In this document: piece by piece, positions 1-6,415 of the stretch
How positions within the stretch are numbered: position 1 is the stretch's first letter
Layout: every line of letters starts with the position of its first letter
Assembly: GCA_934486705.1 (NCBI GenBank)
Contig: CAKSQS010000048.1
Coordinates: 1-18,938 of the forward strand
Direction: 5' to 3'
Origin: an uncultured Eubacteriales bacterium
GTDB lineage: Bacteria > Bacillota > Clostridia > Oscillospirales > Acutalibacteraceae
DNA: 18,938 nucleotides
Translations under genes and position numbers: made by a program
Notes under the pieces: model-generated
What the model was told of the DNA's origin: nothing
What the model saw: the letters and a program-made list of their open reading frames with translations, nothing else
Database searches by the model: none

Positions 1-1074
1 GGGCACGCTTACAAGCGCGCCGAAAATTCCGCCTATATTACCGCCCACCAAAACGGCGCAAACCACTATTACGCCGGGCAGCCCTACCGATTTACCCACA
101 ACGCGCGGGTAAATAAGCGAGCCTTCAAGCTGCTGCAGCACCACAAAGAAGACAATGAAAAGCAGCGCTTTTACTGGGCTTGAAATGAAAATAAGCAGGA
201 AACCCACAATAACGCCGAGCGTAGCGCCGACTATGGGTATAAGCGACGTTGCGCAGATAAACACCGAAATTACGGTTGCGTTGGGGAAACGGAATACCGT
301 CATACCAATAAAGCAAAGCACGCCCAAAATAACCGATTCGGTAAGCTGCCCGCCTATAAATTTTGCAAAGCAGCCGTATGTAAGGGAGGAAACGTGATAA
401 ACCGCGTCGGCTATTCTTTTCGGCACGAACGCGTCAATACATTTTACCGTAAACCGTCCTATTTTCTCCTTACAGGCAAGAATGTAAACCGAAATCATAA
501 CGCTGAACACTGCGTTGTAAACACCCGAGAAGACCGAGGTGGTAATACTGAACGCGCTGCCGAAAATGCGGTCGGAGTAATTCACAAGATAATCCTTGAT
601 AGTGCCGGCGGCCTTAGTCCAGTCAATTTCTATATTCGGTATGAAATTCTGCGATAAATTGAATTTTTCAAGCGTATTTTCGGCAAATACCCGCACGTCA
701 TTCATAAGCGTGGGCAGCTTTTCCGCGAGGTTCACGCAGGTATCTATAACATCGGGAATTATAACCGAGATAAGCAGCACTATAAGCCCTAACGCTATAA
801 GATATGTAAGGGTAAGGCAAAGCGGTCTTTTCGCTTTTTTTACAAATCTGCGCTTACTTTTATCCATAAAAGCGAACGCCTTGTTTTCAAGCGCCGATAA
901 AAGAACATTGAGAACAAAGGCAATGCACAGCGCGGTGATAACAGGGCGGAATACCGAAATTACTCCGCCCAACACCGCTATGAGCTTTCCAAAATTTGTA
1001 ACCGCAGCAAAGCACACCGCCCCGAAAGCGATAAAAAACAGTATTTTTTTTGTGGTTTTGGGGTCAAACTCCAT
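1..1074 (-). CDS. AI-2E/PerM-family membrane permease (3' end cut by window edge)
   Basis: Reading the minus strand from the ATG at 1074-1072 gives 358 open codons running off the window, so the C-terminus is missing. The translation begins MEFDPKTTKK and shows hydrophobic segments near residues 11-25, 36-60 and 87-105, then a soluble loop. A glycine-rich membrane half follows, with FIGGQLTESVILG, TSLIPIVGATLG and QQLEGSLIYPRVVG. These are hallmarks of the AI-2E transporter family (YtvI/PerM/YdiK), whose members usually have about 350-400 residues. Some members export autoinducer-2 and others act as ion antiporters, so the substrate here is unknown. The start is supported by GGTGAG six bases upstream. 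It lies 23 bp after the OadG-like gene on the same strand and is probably co-transcribed with oadB. Family assignment is firm; function is not. Confidence 0.9.
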   Translation of the reverse strand, partial: MEFDPKTTKKILFFIAFGAVCFAAVTNFGKLIAVLGGVISVFRPVITALCIAFVLNVLLSALENKAFAFMDKSKRRFVKKAKRPLCLTLTYLIALGLIVLLISVIIPDVIDTCVNLAEKLPTLMNDVRVFAENTLEKFNLSQNFIPNIEIDWTKAAGTIKDYLVNYSDRIFGSAFSITTSVFSGVYNAVFSVMISVYILACKEKIGRFTVKCIDAFVPKRIADAVYHVSSLTYGCFAKFIGGQLTESVILGVLCFIGMTVFRFPNATVISVFICATSLIPIVGATLGVIVGFLLIFISSPVKALLFIVFFVVLQQLEGSLIYPRVVGKSVGLPGVIVVCAVLVGGNIGGIFGALVSVP

Positions 1075-1097
1075 AATTGCTCACCGCACTTTCGGCA

Positions 1098-1232
1098 TTA
1101 ATCTTTTTTGGTAAATATATTATTGAGAATAACGGTAACAAGTATAATTACCCCTATAACCGCGAAAATGCTTATCATTCCCACGGCGAGATAGCGCAGA
1201 TTTGTGACGAAATTCATAGGATTGAAGTTCAT
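1098..1232 (-). CDS. OadG-related small subunit of a Na+-pumping decarboxylase (44 aa)
   Basis: This 44-codon gene (MNFNPMNFVTNLRYLAVGMI...NNIFTKKD) encodes one hydrophobic helix at about residues 15-37, containing VGMISIFAVIGVIILVTVIL, followed by a short basic tail. Small one-helix proteins of this type next to oadB correspond to the gamma subunit, which anchors or assembles the decarboxylase complex; full OadG proteins are longer (about 80-110 aa). The start is set by a strong GGGGGAG eight bases upstream, which lies immediately after the oadB stop codon with a 15-bp gap, so translation is probably coupled. A second in-frame ATG at 1217-1215 has no comparable ribosome site. No alpha subunit (carboxyltransferase) or biotin-carrier gene is visible here, so these must be encoded elsewhere. 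Confidence 0.75.
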   Translation of the reverse strand: MNFNPMNFVTNLRYLAVGMISIFAVIGVIILVTVILNNIFTKKD

Positions 1233-1247
1233 AATTATTGCTCCCCC

Positions 1248-2384
1248 TTATAAGAAGAAATTGAGTATCAGTCCGCCCGCTATTACAGAGGCTATCTGAC
1301 CCGATACGTTAACGCCTACCGAGTGCATAAGCAGGAAGTTCTGCGGGTCTTCCTTAAGCCCCATTTTGTGAACAACACGCCCCGACATCGGGAAAGCGGA
1401 AATACCCGCCGCGCCTATCATGGGGTTTACCTTGTTCTTTAAAAACAGGTTGAGGAATTTGGCGAAAAGCACGCCGCCTGCGGTATCAAACACAAACGCG
1501 AAAAGCCCGAGCCCGAGTATTAAAAGCGTATCGGCTCTGAGGAATTTTTCCGCCTGCATTTGGGTTGCTATTGTGATCCCCAAGAAAATGGTAATAAGGT
1601 TTGCAAGCACGTTTTGTGCCGTTTCCGAAAGGGAGTTTAACACCCCGCACTCGCGCAGCAGGTTGCCGAACATAAGGAAACCGATAAGCGAAACCGATTC
1701 GGGGGCTACTATGCCGGCAATAACGGTTATAACAATGGGGAAGAGGATTTTTGTAAGCTTAGATACCTTTTTATCGTGATACGGCATTCTTATAAGCCGC
1801 TCCTTTTTGGTGGTGAGCAGCTTTATTACGGGCGGCTGAATTATGGGCACAAGCGCCATATAAGAATACGCCGCAACCATTATAGCACCCTGATAAGACG
1901 AATTAAGCTTTTGAGATACAACTATTGCGGTAGGGCCGTCCGCTGCGCCTATAATGCCTATCGATGCCGCGTCGTTTAAATTAAAGAACATTGAAGCCGC
2001 GCAGAATGTGAAGAATATTCCGAACTGCGCCGCCGCGCCGAATATCATAAGCTTGGGGTTTGAAAGCAGGGGACCGAAATCAATCATAGCGCCTATGCCG
2101 ATAAAGAGTATAAGCGGGAAAAGCTCGTTTTCTATACCCGCCTTGTAAAGTGTAGAAAGCGCGCCCTCCTGCAGCTTTCCGCCGAAAATTCTGTCCACCG
2201 CGCCCGAAAACGGAATGTTTACAAGTATTGTTCCGAAACCGAGGGGCAAAAGCAGGGTAGGCTCCATTTCGTACTTTATCGCGAGGAATATGAGTATTCC
2301 ACCGATAGCCCACATCACAACATACCGCCAGTCAAGCAACTCTGCAAAGTTTTGCACTAAGAAACCGAAATCGCTTAATGACAT
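1248..2384 (-). CDS. oadB: Sodium ion-translocating decarboxylase, beta subunit
   Basis: The 378-residue product (MSLSDFGFLVQNFAELLDWR...) is the integral membrane beta subunit of biotin-dependent decarboxylase sodium pumps (oxaloacetate, methylmalonyl-CoA or glutaconyl-CoA type). It couples decarboxylation of carboxybiotin to Na+ export. Visible family motifs include PLGFGTILVN, IGIGAMIDFGPLLSNP, AAQFGIF, GAADGPTAI and the C-terminal MHSVGVNVSGQIASVIAGG. The length fits the family (about 370-430). An upstream extension of the frame to 2588 would read through the promoter and leader and is not homologous; the ATG at 2384-2382 has GGTGAG at proper spacing. It is followed directly by the OadG-like gene. 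Expression appears to be controlled by a structured leader with a terminator. The substrate cannot be decided without the alpha subunit. Confidence 0.95.
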   Translation of the reverse strand: MSLSDFGFLVQNFAELLDWRYVVMWAIGGILIFLAIKYEMEPTLLLPLGFGTILVNIPFSGAVDRIFGGKLQEGALSTLYKAGIENELFPLILFIGIGAMIDFGPLLSNPKLMIFGAAAQFGIFFTFCAASMFFNLNDAASIGIIGAADGPTAIVVSQKLNSSYQGAIMVAAYSYMALVPIIQPPVIKLLTTKKERLIRMPYHDKKVSKLTKILFPIVITVIAGIVAPESVSLIGFLMFGNLLRECGVLNSLSETAQNVLANLITIFLGITIATQMQAEKFLRADTLLILGLGLFAFVFDTAGGVLFAKFLNLFLKNKVNPMIGAAGISAFPMSGRVVHKMGLKEDPQNFLLMHSVGVNVSGQIASVIAGGLILNFFL

Positions 2385-2418
2385 TTTTCTCACCAACACC
2401 TTTATAAAAAATAGATTT

Positions 2419-2460
2419 AAAAAAAGACCTTTACCGCACAGTGTATGTACGGTAAAAGTC
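2419..2460 (-). terminator. Intrinsic terminator in the oadB leader (attenuator)
   Basis: On the minus strand GACTTTTACCG (2460-2450) pairs with CGGTAAAGGTC (2436-2426), an 11-bp stem with one mismatch. Seven T's follow at 2425-2419. It sits 35 bases upstream of the oadB start, between promoter and ribosome site, so it can only act on the leader transcript. The upstream arm is shared with the proposed aptamer closing helix, as expected of a transcriptional riboswitch. Confidence 0.8.
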
Positions 2461-2551
2461 TTGCTGTTTAATGCAAACGCGGGCAAATAAGCCGTGTATT
2501 GACGCATTTTGCAGCGGCCGAAAGCCCGACCGTCAGCTACTCCCTTAAACC
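2451..2551 (-). promoter_or_regulatory. Riboswitch-like leader of oadB, resembling the yybP-ykoY (Mn2+) class
   Basis: The leader RNA carries AGGGAGUAGC (around 2545-2536) near its 5' side, GCGUCAAUACACGGC in the middle and AGCAAGAC (2465-2458) at its 3' side. I recall these as the conserved landmarks of the yybP-ykoY manganese riboswitch (GGGGAGUAGC, GUCAA-UAC and GCAAGACC). GGUUUAAG (2551-2544) can pair imperfectly with CUUUUACC (2458-2451) to close the element, and that arm is also the 5' arm of the downstream terminator. Ligand binding would therefore favour anti-termination, an ON switch. Known members precede Mn2+ exporters or P-type ATPases; a Na+ pump target is atypical. A Na+-sensing class is an alternative, but I do not recall its consensus well enough to compare. 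Confidence 0.6.
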
Positions 2552-2559
2552 TTAAAGGA

Positions 2560-2588
2560 AGTATAACACAAAGCGGAAGAAATTTCAA
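2560..2588 (-). promoter_or_regulatory. Sigma-A promoter of oadB
   Basis: On the minus strand TTGAAA (2588-2583) and TATACT (2565-2560) are separated by exactly 17 bp, a near-consensus housekeeping promoter. It begins 8 bp after the spoIIE stop codon. Predicted initiation is near 2553, giving an untranslated leader of about 170 bases that contains the riboswitch-like element. Confidence 0.75.
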
Positions 2589-2596
2589 GATTTTTT

Positions 2597-4906
2597 TTAA
2601 ACGGATTTTTTAAGCACCGCCGTTATAACGGTTATATCGTCCTCATGGTTATCGCTCCGCCGCCTGTGCGCGCCCTCGCAAAGCCGTTCGGAAAGCTCCT
2701 GCGCAGTTCCGCCCTGCCATTTTTCAAGCTCGGCTTTTATCCAGTCGCACCCCTCAAACGCCGCCCCGTCGGACATCATTACTATTATATCCCCCTCGCG
2801 GCATTTAACCGTGGCTTTATCAAACCGCACGTCGCGCAGTATTCCTGCGGGCAGCGATGTGCTTTCGGCTTTACCGGTTCTGCCCGAGCGCCGAATTACC
2901 GTGGGCGCTGCGCCCGCCTTGTAAAGCTCAACCTGACCGTTATACAGGTCAATACTCGCAATATCCACCGTTGCAAGCGATTCATCGGTAGATTTGAAAA
3001 GCATTGAGGAATTTAGGATTTTAAGCGAGCAATCAAACCCAAAACCCGCCTTTAAAAGCCTGCACATAAGGCCTGACGCCATAGCACCGTCCACCGCGGC
3101 TCTGCCGCCCGTGCCCATACCGTCGGAAAGTACGGTAATAAAATGCCCGTGACCGTCGAAAAAATACTTGTAAGCGTCGCCGCACATCATTGAATCGGAA
3201 GCGCACTTCTGCTCTACGCCGACATCTACCCTGAGGGCTGCGTGCTCGCTTAAGGTTATAAATATATCTCCGCCCGTTTCGTTTACCGCAGGCACGTCAA
3301 AATCTCTCTCGCACACCACCGAAACCAATTTCATAATTTGCAGCTTGTTTATTACGGGCGCGGTGGATTTTTTAACCTTAAGCTCAATTTTTATACGCCC
3401 GAATTTATCGGTGCGGCTGCTGCATTCCTCAACCTGTATATTAAGGTTTTTAAGCGCCGCCGCTGCCTTTTCCGCCGCCGTGTTATCATAGTGCGAGTCC
3501 GCCTCAATATCGCGCGCCAGCCCGTACAGCATATCCGAAATGCCCTCAAACTGGTCGGATACTACCGAGCGTACCTCGTCAATTCGGTTTTCCGCCGCTA
3601 TTCTTGAAGTATAATCGGAATATCGCTTATAAACCGAATTTGCCACGCCCGCAAGCCTTATGCACCTGCCGCGAAATTCCTCGGGCGCGCCGTTTGCGGG
3701 GTCTGTGCTGCCGTTTTTAATGGCTTTTGTTATCTCAAGCACTGCGGTCACGGTATCGTCACGCCTGCTTTCCCAGCAGTGCAGCCGCAGCTTGCAGCCC
3801 GCGCAGGCATCCTGCTCCACGGCGGATATTACCGTGCCGAAATCGGGCGCGTTTATTTTGGAAAGCTCCGCCGCTACCTGCTCCACCGTTTCCGAAACGT
3901 CGCCTAAAGCGTTTGCCGCCATATCAAGCCGCATTTCAAGCGATTTTTTTATGCCGCCGGGTATTGCCAATTTCGGTCTTGCCGCAAAAAGCTTACCGAG
4001 GTATATGCCCGCCTTTCGCGGAATTGCAAGGAAAAGCGCCGCGCCGAGTATAGCCTCAACCGCGCACAGGGCGCTTTGCAGCGCGCTCATTCTAAGTGAC
4101 GCCGCGGCAAGCCCGAAAAACAAGGGAACGGCGGTTATTGCATACTTGCCGAAGGTGGAAAAAACTCCCGCCAATACGCCCGTAAAGGCGTAAATTACCG
4201 CCACCTCGCCCGCGGCGCCGCTGAAAATAAGCGACAGCGCCGCTGCAGCGCCGCTAACCGCGCCCGAAAGCACGCCGCCGTATTTTGCCGCCGTTAGTAT
4301 AAGCGCAAGCGCAGCAATGTGCCCTACCGATATACCGCCGTATGTAAACGGGTGCAGCCCTGTAAGTATTATACCGAGGAACGCGAAAAGCGATACTAAC
4401 CCGTCAGCGGAAAGGCAGACCGAAATTTCGGAATAATCCTTAAAAAAGCTTGAAATGAAATAAGCTCCGCCCGCCGCAAGGCATGCGTCGGCAAATATAT
4501 CCGTAATTTCGGGGTTGAAAAGCCCTAATGTTAAAAATGAGGTCAAAAGGCTTGAAAAAAGACATATTGCCGCAGGCAGCAGCCGCTTTTTCGATATTTT
4601 TTCGGACAAAGCCGATAAAAGCCGCAATGTGATTATTGCAAGCACCGCAGTTGTATACCTGAATGTGCCGCTTTCAAGCGGAGTGATAAAATACCCCAAA
4701 AATACTCCCGTTGCCGCAGCGGGCGCGTACGTAGCAGGTATTCCGGCAATTAGCGACAGCCCGAAGGGCACAAGCCTGTCCGCAATTACCGCGCGTGAGA
4801 CAATAAGCCCGGTTATGGCGGAAAGCGCCTGCCACGCCACTGCGCATACGAGGTCTCTGTTGCTGCCGAGCGTCCTTGCGGGCGCTTTTTTTATAACATC
4901 CTTCAA
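2597..4906 (-). CDS. spoIIE: Stage II sporulation protein E, PP2C-type serine phosphatase
   Basis: SpoIIE localises to the polar septum and dephosphorylates SpoIIAA, which releases sigma-F in the forespore. The 769-residue product (827 in B. subtilis) has a long multi-pass membrane N-terminus to about residue 320. A central region follows with the SpoIIE-typical cysteine cluster CAGCKLRLHCW near residue 365. A C-terminal PP2C domain runs from about 555 on, with GDAYKYF, the metal-site motif LSDGMGTGG near 591 and MMSDGAAFEG near 710. The start is TTG at 4906-4904, chosen because GGTGAT lies seven bases upstream and no in-frame ATG is near. It is transcribed divergently from sleB through a Spo0A-type promoter. 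No clear terminator separates it from the oadB promoter. Confidence 0.96.
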   Translation of the reverse strand: MKDVIKKAPARTLGSNRDLVCAVAWQALSAITGLIVSRAVIADRLVPFGLSLIAGIPATYAPAAATGVFLGYFITPLESGTFRYTTAVLAIITLRLLSALSEKISKKRLLPAAICLFSSLLTSFLTLGLFNPEITDIFADACLAAGGAYFISSFFKDYSEISVCLSADGLVSLFAFLGIILTGLHPFTYGGISVGHIAALALILTAAKYGGVLSGAVSGAAAALSLIFSGAAGEVAVIYAFTGVLAGVFSTFGKYAITAVPLFFGLAAASLRMSALQSALCAVEAILGAALFLAIPRKAGIYLGKLFAARPKLAIPGGIKKSLEMRLDMAANALGDVSETVEQVAAELSKINAPDFGTVISAVEQDACAGCKLRLHCWESRRDDTVTAVLEITKAIKNGSTDPANGAPEEFRGRCIRLAGVANSVYKRYSDYTSRIAAENRIDEVRSVVSDQFEGISDMLYGLARDIEADSHYDNTAAEKAAAALKNLNIQVEECSSRTDKFGRIKIELKVKKSTAPVINKLQIMKLVSVVCERDFDVPAVNETGGDIFITLSEHAALRVDVGVEQKCASDSMMCGDAYKYFFDGHGHFITVLSDGMGTGGRAAVDGAMASGLMCRLLKAGFGFDCSLKILNSSMLFKSTDESLATVDIASIDLYNGQVELYKAGAAPTVIRRSGRTGKAESTSLPAGILRDVRFDKATVKCREGDIIVMMSDGAAFEGCDWIKAELEKWQGGTAQELSERLCEGAHRRRSDNHEDDITVITAVLKKSV

Positions 4907-4957
4907 TTGAAATCACCGCCGTATTCTGATTATTTTGTTTTAAAATGCCTCAAAATA

Positions 4958-4990
4958 ATTATACCGCCGCCGGTGCATATATTTTGTCAA
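4958..4990 (-). promoter_or_regulatory. spoIIE promoter: consensus hexamers with 21-bp spacer
   Basis: On the minus strand TTGACA (4990-4985) and TATAAT (4963-4958) are both perfect sigma-A hexamers, but the spacer (4984-4964) is 21 bp instead of 17. The spoIIE and spoIIG promoters of B. subtilis are known for this long spacing, which makes sigma-A RNA polymerase depend on phosphorylated Spo0A. Start of transcription would be near 4951, about 45 bases before the TTG start codon. Confidence 0.85.
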
Positions 4991-4991
4991 A
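4983..4991 (+). promoter_or_regulatory. Spo0A box overlapping the spoIIE -35
   Basis: The + strand reads TTTGTCAAA, one base from the Spo0A box TGTCGAA core, and it covers the -35 hexamer of the minus-strand spoIIE promoter. Overlap of a 0A box with the -35 element is the arrangement known for Spo0A-activated sigma-A promoters. Confidence 0.65.
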
Positions 4992-5017
4992 GTCCCTTGC
5001 CGTATAAAAGCTTTTTT

Positions 5018-5024
5018 TGCCGAA
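5018..5024 (+). promoter_or_regulatory. Second Spo0A box upstream of spoIIE
   Basis: TGCCGAA on the + strand is an exact match to the TGNCGAA box. It lies 27 bp upstream of the spoIIE -35, a plausible position for a second Spo0A dimer site, and within the intergenic region shared with sleB. Confidence 0.55.
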
Positions 5025-5095
5025 ATAAAGGAATTTTGAATAATTTTTATTTAAGTAGGGAAATATATTAACAAAAAAACAAGGGTGGAGAATAT

Positions 5096-5740
5096 ATGAA
5101 ACGCACTTTTATATTTATAATGACGCTGTCGCTGCTGTTTGCTCTCTGCGGCGTTTCCGCCGCCGCACTTTCAAAAATGGGCTCTCGCTCCGAAGAGGTC
5201 AGCAAAATTCAGGAGGCGCTGAAAAACAGGGGATATTATACCTATAATGTAGACGGCATTTTCGGCACGCGCACAAAAAACGCCGTTATCGGCTTTCAAA
5301 AGGATAACGGGCTTGACGCCGACGGCATTGCAGGACCTAAAACGCTGAAAGCGCTCGGTATAAACGATTCGTCCGTAGGGGGATATTCCTCTGCGGATTA
5401 CGAGCTTTTAGCCAGAATAATTTCCGCCGAGGCGCGGGGGGAGAGCTATTTGGGTCAGGTAGCCGTGGGCGCGGTAATACTTAACCGCATAGAGCATCCG
5501 TCCTTTCCCGATACGCTCTCGGGCGTTATTTACCAAAAGGGCGCTTTTTCCTGCCTTTATGACGGTCAGTTCTACGAGCCGATAGCCGACAGCGCCTATT
5601 CCGCCGCCCGCGACGCCATTAACGGCCTTGACCCGAGCGGCGGCGCAATATACTATTACAATCCTTCAACCGCCACAAGCAAATGGATATTTTCCCGCCC
5701 GGTAATAACAACTATAGGCGCGCACAGATTTTGCAGTTGA
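5096..5740 (+). CDS. sleB: Spore cortex-lytic enzyme, SleB type
   Basis: The 214-residue protein begins with a signal peptide (MKRTFIFIMTLSLLFALCGV, cleavage probably after SAA near 23). A PG_binding_1 repeat follows at about 30-88, with EVSKIQEALKNRGYYTYNVDG and AVIGFQK. A SleB/Hydrolase_2 domain spans about 103-214, with the IISAEARGE motif (predicted catalytic Glu112), GQVAVGAVILNRI, FSCL and the C-terminal GAHRF. SleB is a lytic transglycosylase that degrades muramic-delta-lactam cortex peptidoglycan at germination and is exported into the developing spore. It is shorter than B. subtilis SleB (about 305) but complete. The start has GGGTGGAG six bases upstream. No YpeB partner gene follows. 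Some SwlA/CwlJ-like hydrolases share the fold; the signal peptide and peptidoglycan-binding domain favour SleB. Confidence 0.9.
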   Translation: MKRTFIFIMTLSLLFALCGVSAAALSKMGSRSEEVSKIQEALKNRGYYTYNVDGIFGTRTKNAVIGFQKDNGLDADGIAGPKTLKALGINDSSVGGYSSADYELLARIISAEARGESYLGQVAVGAVILNRIEHPSFPDTLSGVIYQKGAFSCLYDGQFYEPIADSAYSAARDAINGLDPSGGAIYYYNPSTATSKWIFSRPVITTIGAHRFCS

Positions 5741-5759
5741 GTTATCTTCTTTTAACATT

Positions 5760-5780
5760 ATAATTCCGTTACGGAATTAT
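5760..5780. repeat. 21-bp near-perfect palindrome upstream of the XRE gene
   Basis: ATAATTCCG-TTA-CGGAATTAT is fully symmetric except at its centre. It lies between sleB and the XRE regulator, ending 18 bp before a TATACT (5799-5804) that would be the regulator's -10. It could be an autoregulatory operator overlapping the -35 zone. It has no adjacent T-run on either strand, so it is a poor terminator. Confidence 0.5.
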
Positions 5781-5820
5781 ATCAAGTCTTTTCGCCTTTA
5801 TACTATGCTTGGTGATTAGT

Positions 5821-6066
5821 GTGAAGATAAGAAAACAAGAATACGGCAGCTGCAACATTATAGGTAAAAACGCGGAGACTCTGCGAAAAGAAAAAGGCTT
5901 AAGCCAAAAGGATTTTATTGCAAAGCTGCAAACAATGGGATTGGATATTAACCCCACAAGCTACTCAAAGTTAGAGGGACAGGTGCGCTGCGCCACGGAT
6001 ATTGAGACCTATTATATCGCTAAGGCGCTGAACGTGCCGATTGAAAAGCTTTTTACGGGGCTGTAA
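5821..6066 (+). CDS. Small XRE-family helix-turn-helix regulator
   Basis: The 81-residue product starting MKIRKQEYGSCN is almost entirely one XRE/Cro-type DNA-binding domain. It reads IGKNAETLRKEKGLSQKDFI, then TSYSKLEGQ for the recognition region, then IAKALNVPIEKLFTGL. The frame is open from a TTG at 5809, but I chose GTG at 5821. The GGTGAT at 5811-5816 could serve it, and a TATACT -10 at 5799-5804 would start the RNA near 5811. It is convergent with the 81-aa gene, whose stop codon is one base away. It is more AT-rich than the surrounding genes. Its target is unknown; the palindromes at 5760 and 6337 are candidates. Confidence 0.75.
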   Translation: MKIRKQEYGSCNIIGKNAETLRKEKGLSQKDFIAKLQTMGLDINPTSYSKLEGQVRCATDIETYYIAKALNVPIEKLFTGL

Positions 6067-6067
6067 A

Positions 6068-6313
6068 TTACTTCTTTTTTTCCTTATAGACCTGCGCAAA
6101 TGTCAATAATGCTAACATAATATGATCGTTCTTAGCTTTTGCTTTTTCCGTCCATTTTTGGATTTCTTCATCTGTCATATCTGATTTTTCACACATTCTT
6201 TCAAGCAAATCAAAATTTTCAATTACAAAGAGCATTGCACTTTGACCCTCGGGCGGCAGCTCGTCCATTTTTTCAATAATTTGTTCAATCAGTGTTTTTT
6301 TGTTTTTACTCAT
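6068..6313 (-). CDS. Unknown small charged helical protein (81 aa)
   Basis: I do not recognise this protein. It starts MSKNKKTLIEQIIEKMDELP and is predicted almost entirely alpha-helical and highly charged, ending in KEKKK. It has no membrane helix, signal peptide or zinc motif. The middle (EGQSAMLFVIENFDLLERM) is an amphipathic helix suggesting a protein-protein interface. The start has AGGAGA eight bases upstream, so translation is credible. Codon use is AT-richer than its neighbours, suggesting acquired DNA. It is convergent with the XRE regulator with one base between stops; together they resemble a small accessory module. An antitoxin or regulator partner is possible but unsupported. Confidence 0.65.
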   Translation of the reverse strand: MSKNKKTLIEQIIEKMDELPPEGQSAMLFVIENFDLLERMCEKSDMTDEEIQKWTEKAKAKNDHIMLALLTFAQVYKEKKK

Positions 6314-6336
6314 TATGCTTTTCTCCTGAAAATTTG

Positions 6337-6353
6337 TGTATAATGAGTATACA
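6337..6353. promoter_or_regulatory. Inverted repeat over the promoter region of the 81-aa gene
   Basis: TGTATA-ATGAG-TATACA forms 6-bp arms 24 bp upstream of the ATG. The minus strand reads TATACA at 6342-6337, a possible -10. The symmetry over a likely promoter suggests a repressor site, perhaps for the neighbouring XRE protein. No good -35 is visible at 16-18 bp. Confidence 0.35.
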
Positions 6354-6415
6354 ACAAAAAAGTCGCAAGTGGGTTGACTTTTGAATGAACTTAGTTGATT
6401 TTCAATATTTTTAAA

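Noticed and set aside
596..1114. Plus-strand frame of 172 codons opposite the AI-2E permease
   Set aside because: Antisense to a well-supported membrane protein and the OadG-like gene; no family signature.
2385..2588. N-terminal extension of oadB to an ATG at 2588
   Set aside because: The added codons overlap a promoter, riboswitch-like leader and terminator, match no OadB homologue, and the ATG at 2384 has a proper ribosome site.
3660..4193. Plus-strand frame of 177 codons opposite spoIIE
   Set aside because: Shadow of spoIIE caused by GC-rich codon composition; low-complexity product without known motifs.
5038..5070. Sigma-G promoter for sleB (GAATA and TATATTA)
   Set aside because: The -10-like site is one base off consensus but the spacer is 21 bp, too long for sigma-G (17-18).
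5760..5780. sleB terminator
   Set aside because: The palindrome is AT-rich and not followed by a T-run on either strand; an operator is a better reading.
5821..6313. Classical toxin-antitoxin pair
   Set aside because: The genes are convergent rather than in an operon, and the 81-aa protein shows no toxin motif that I recognise.
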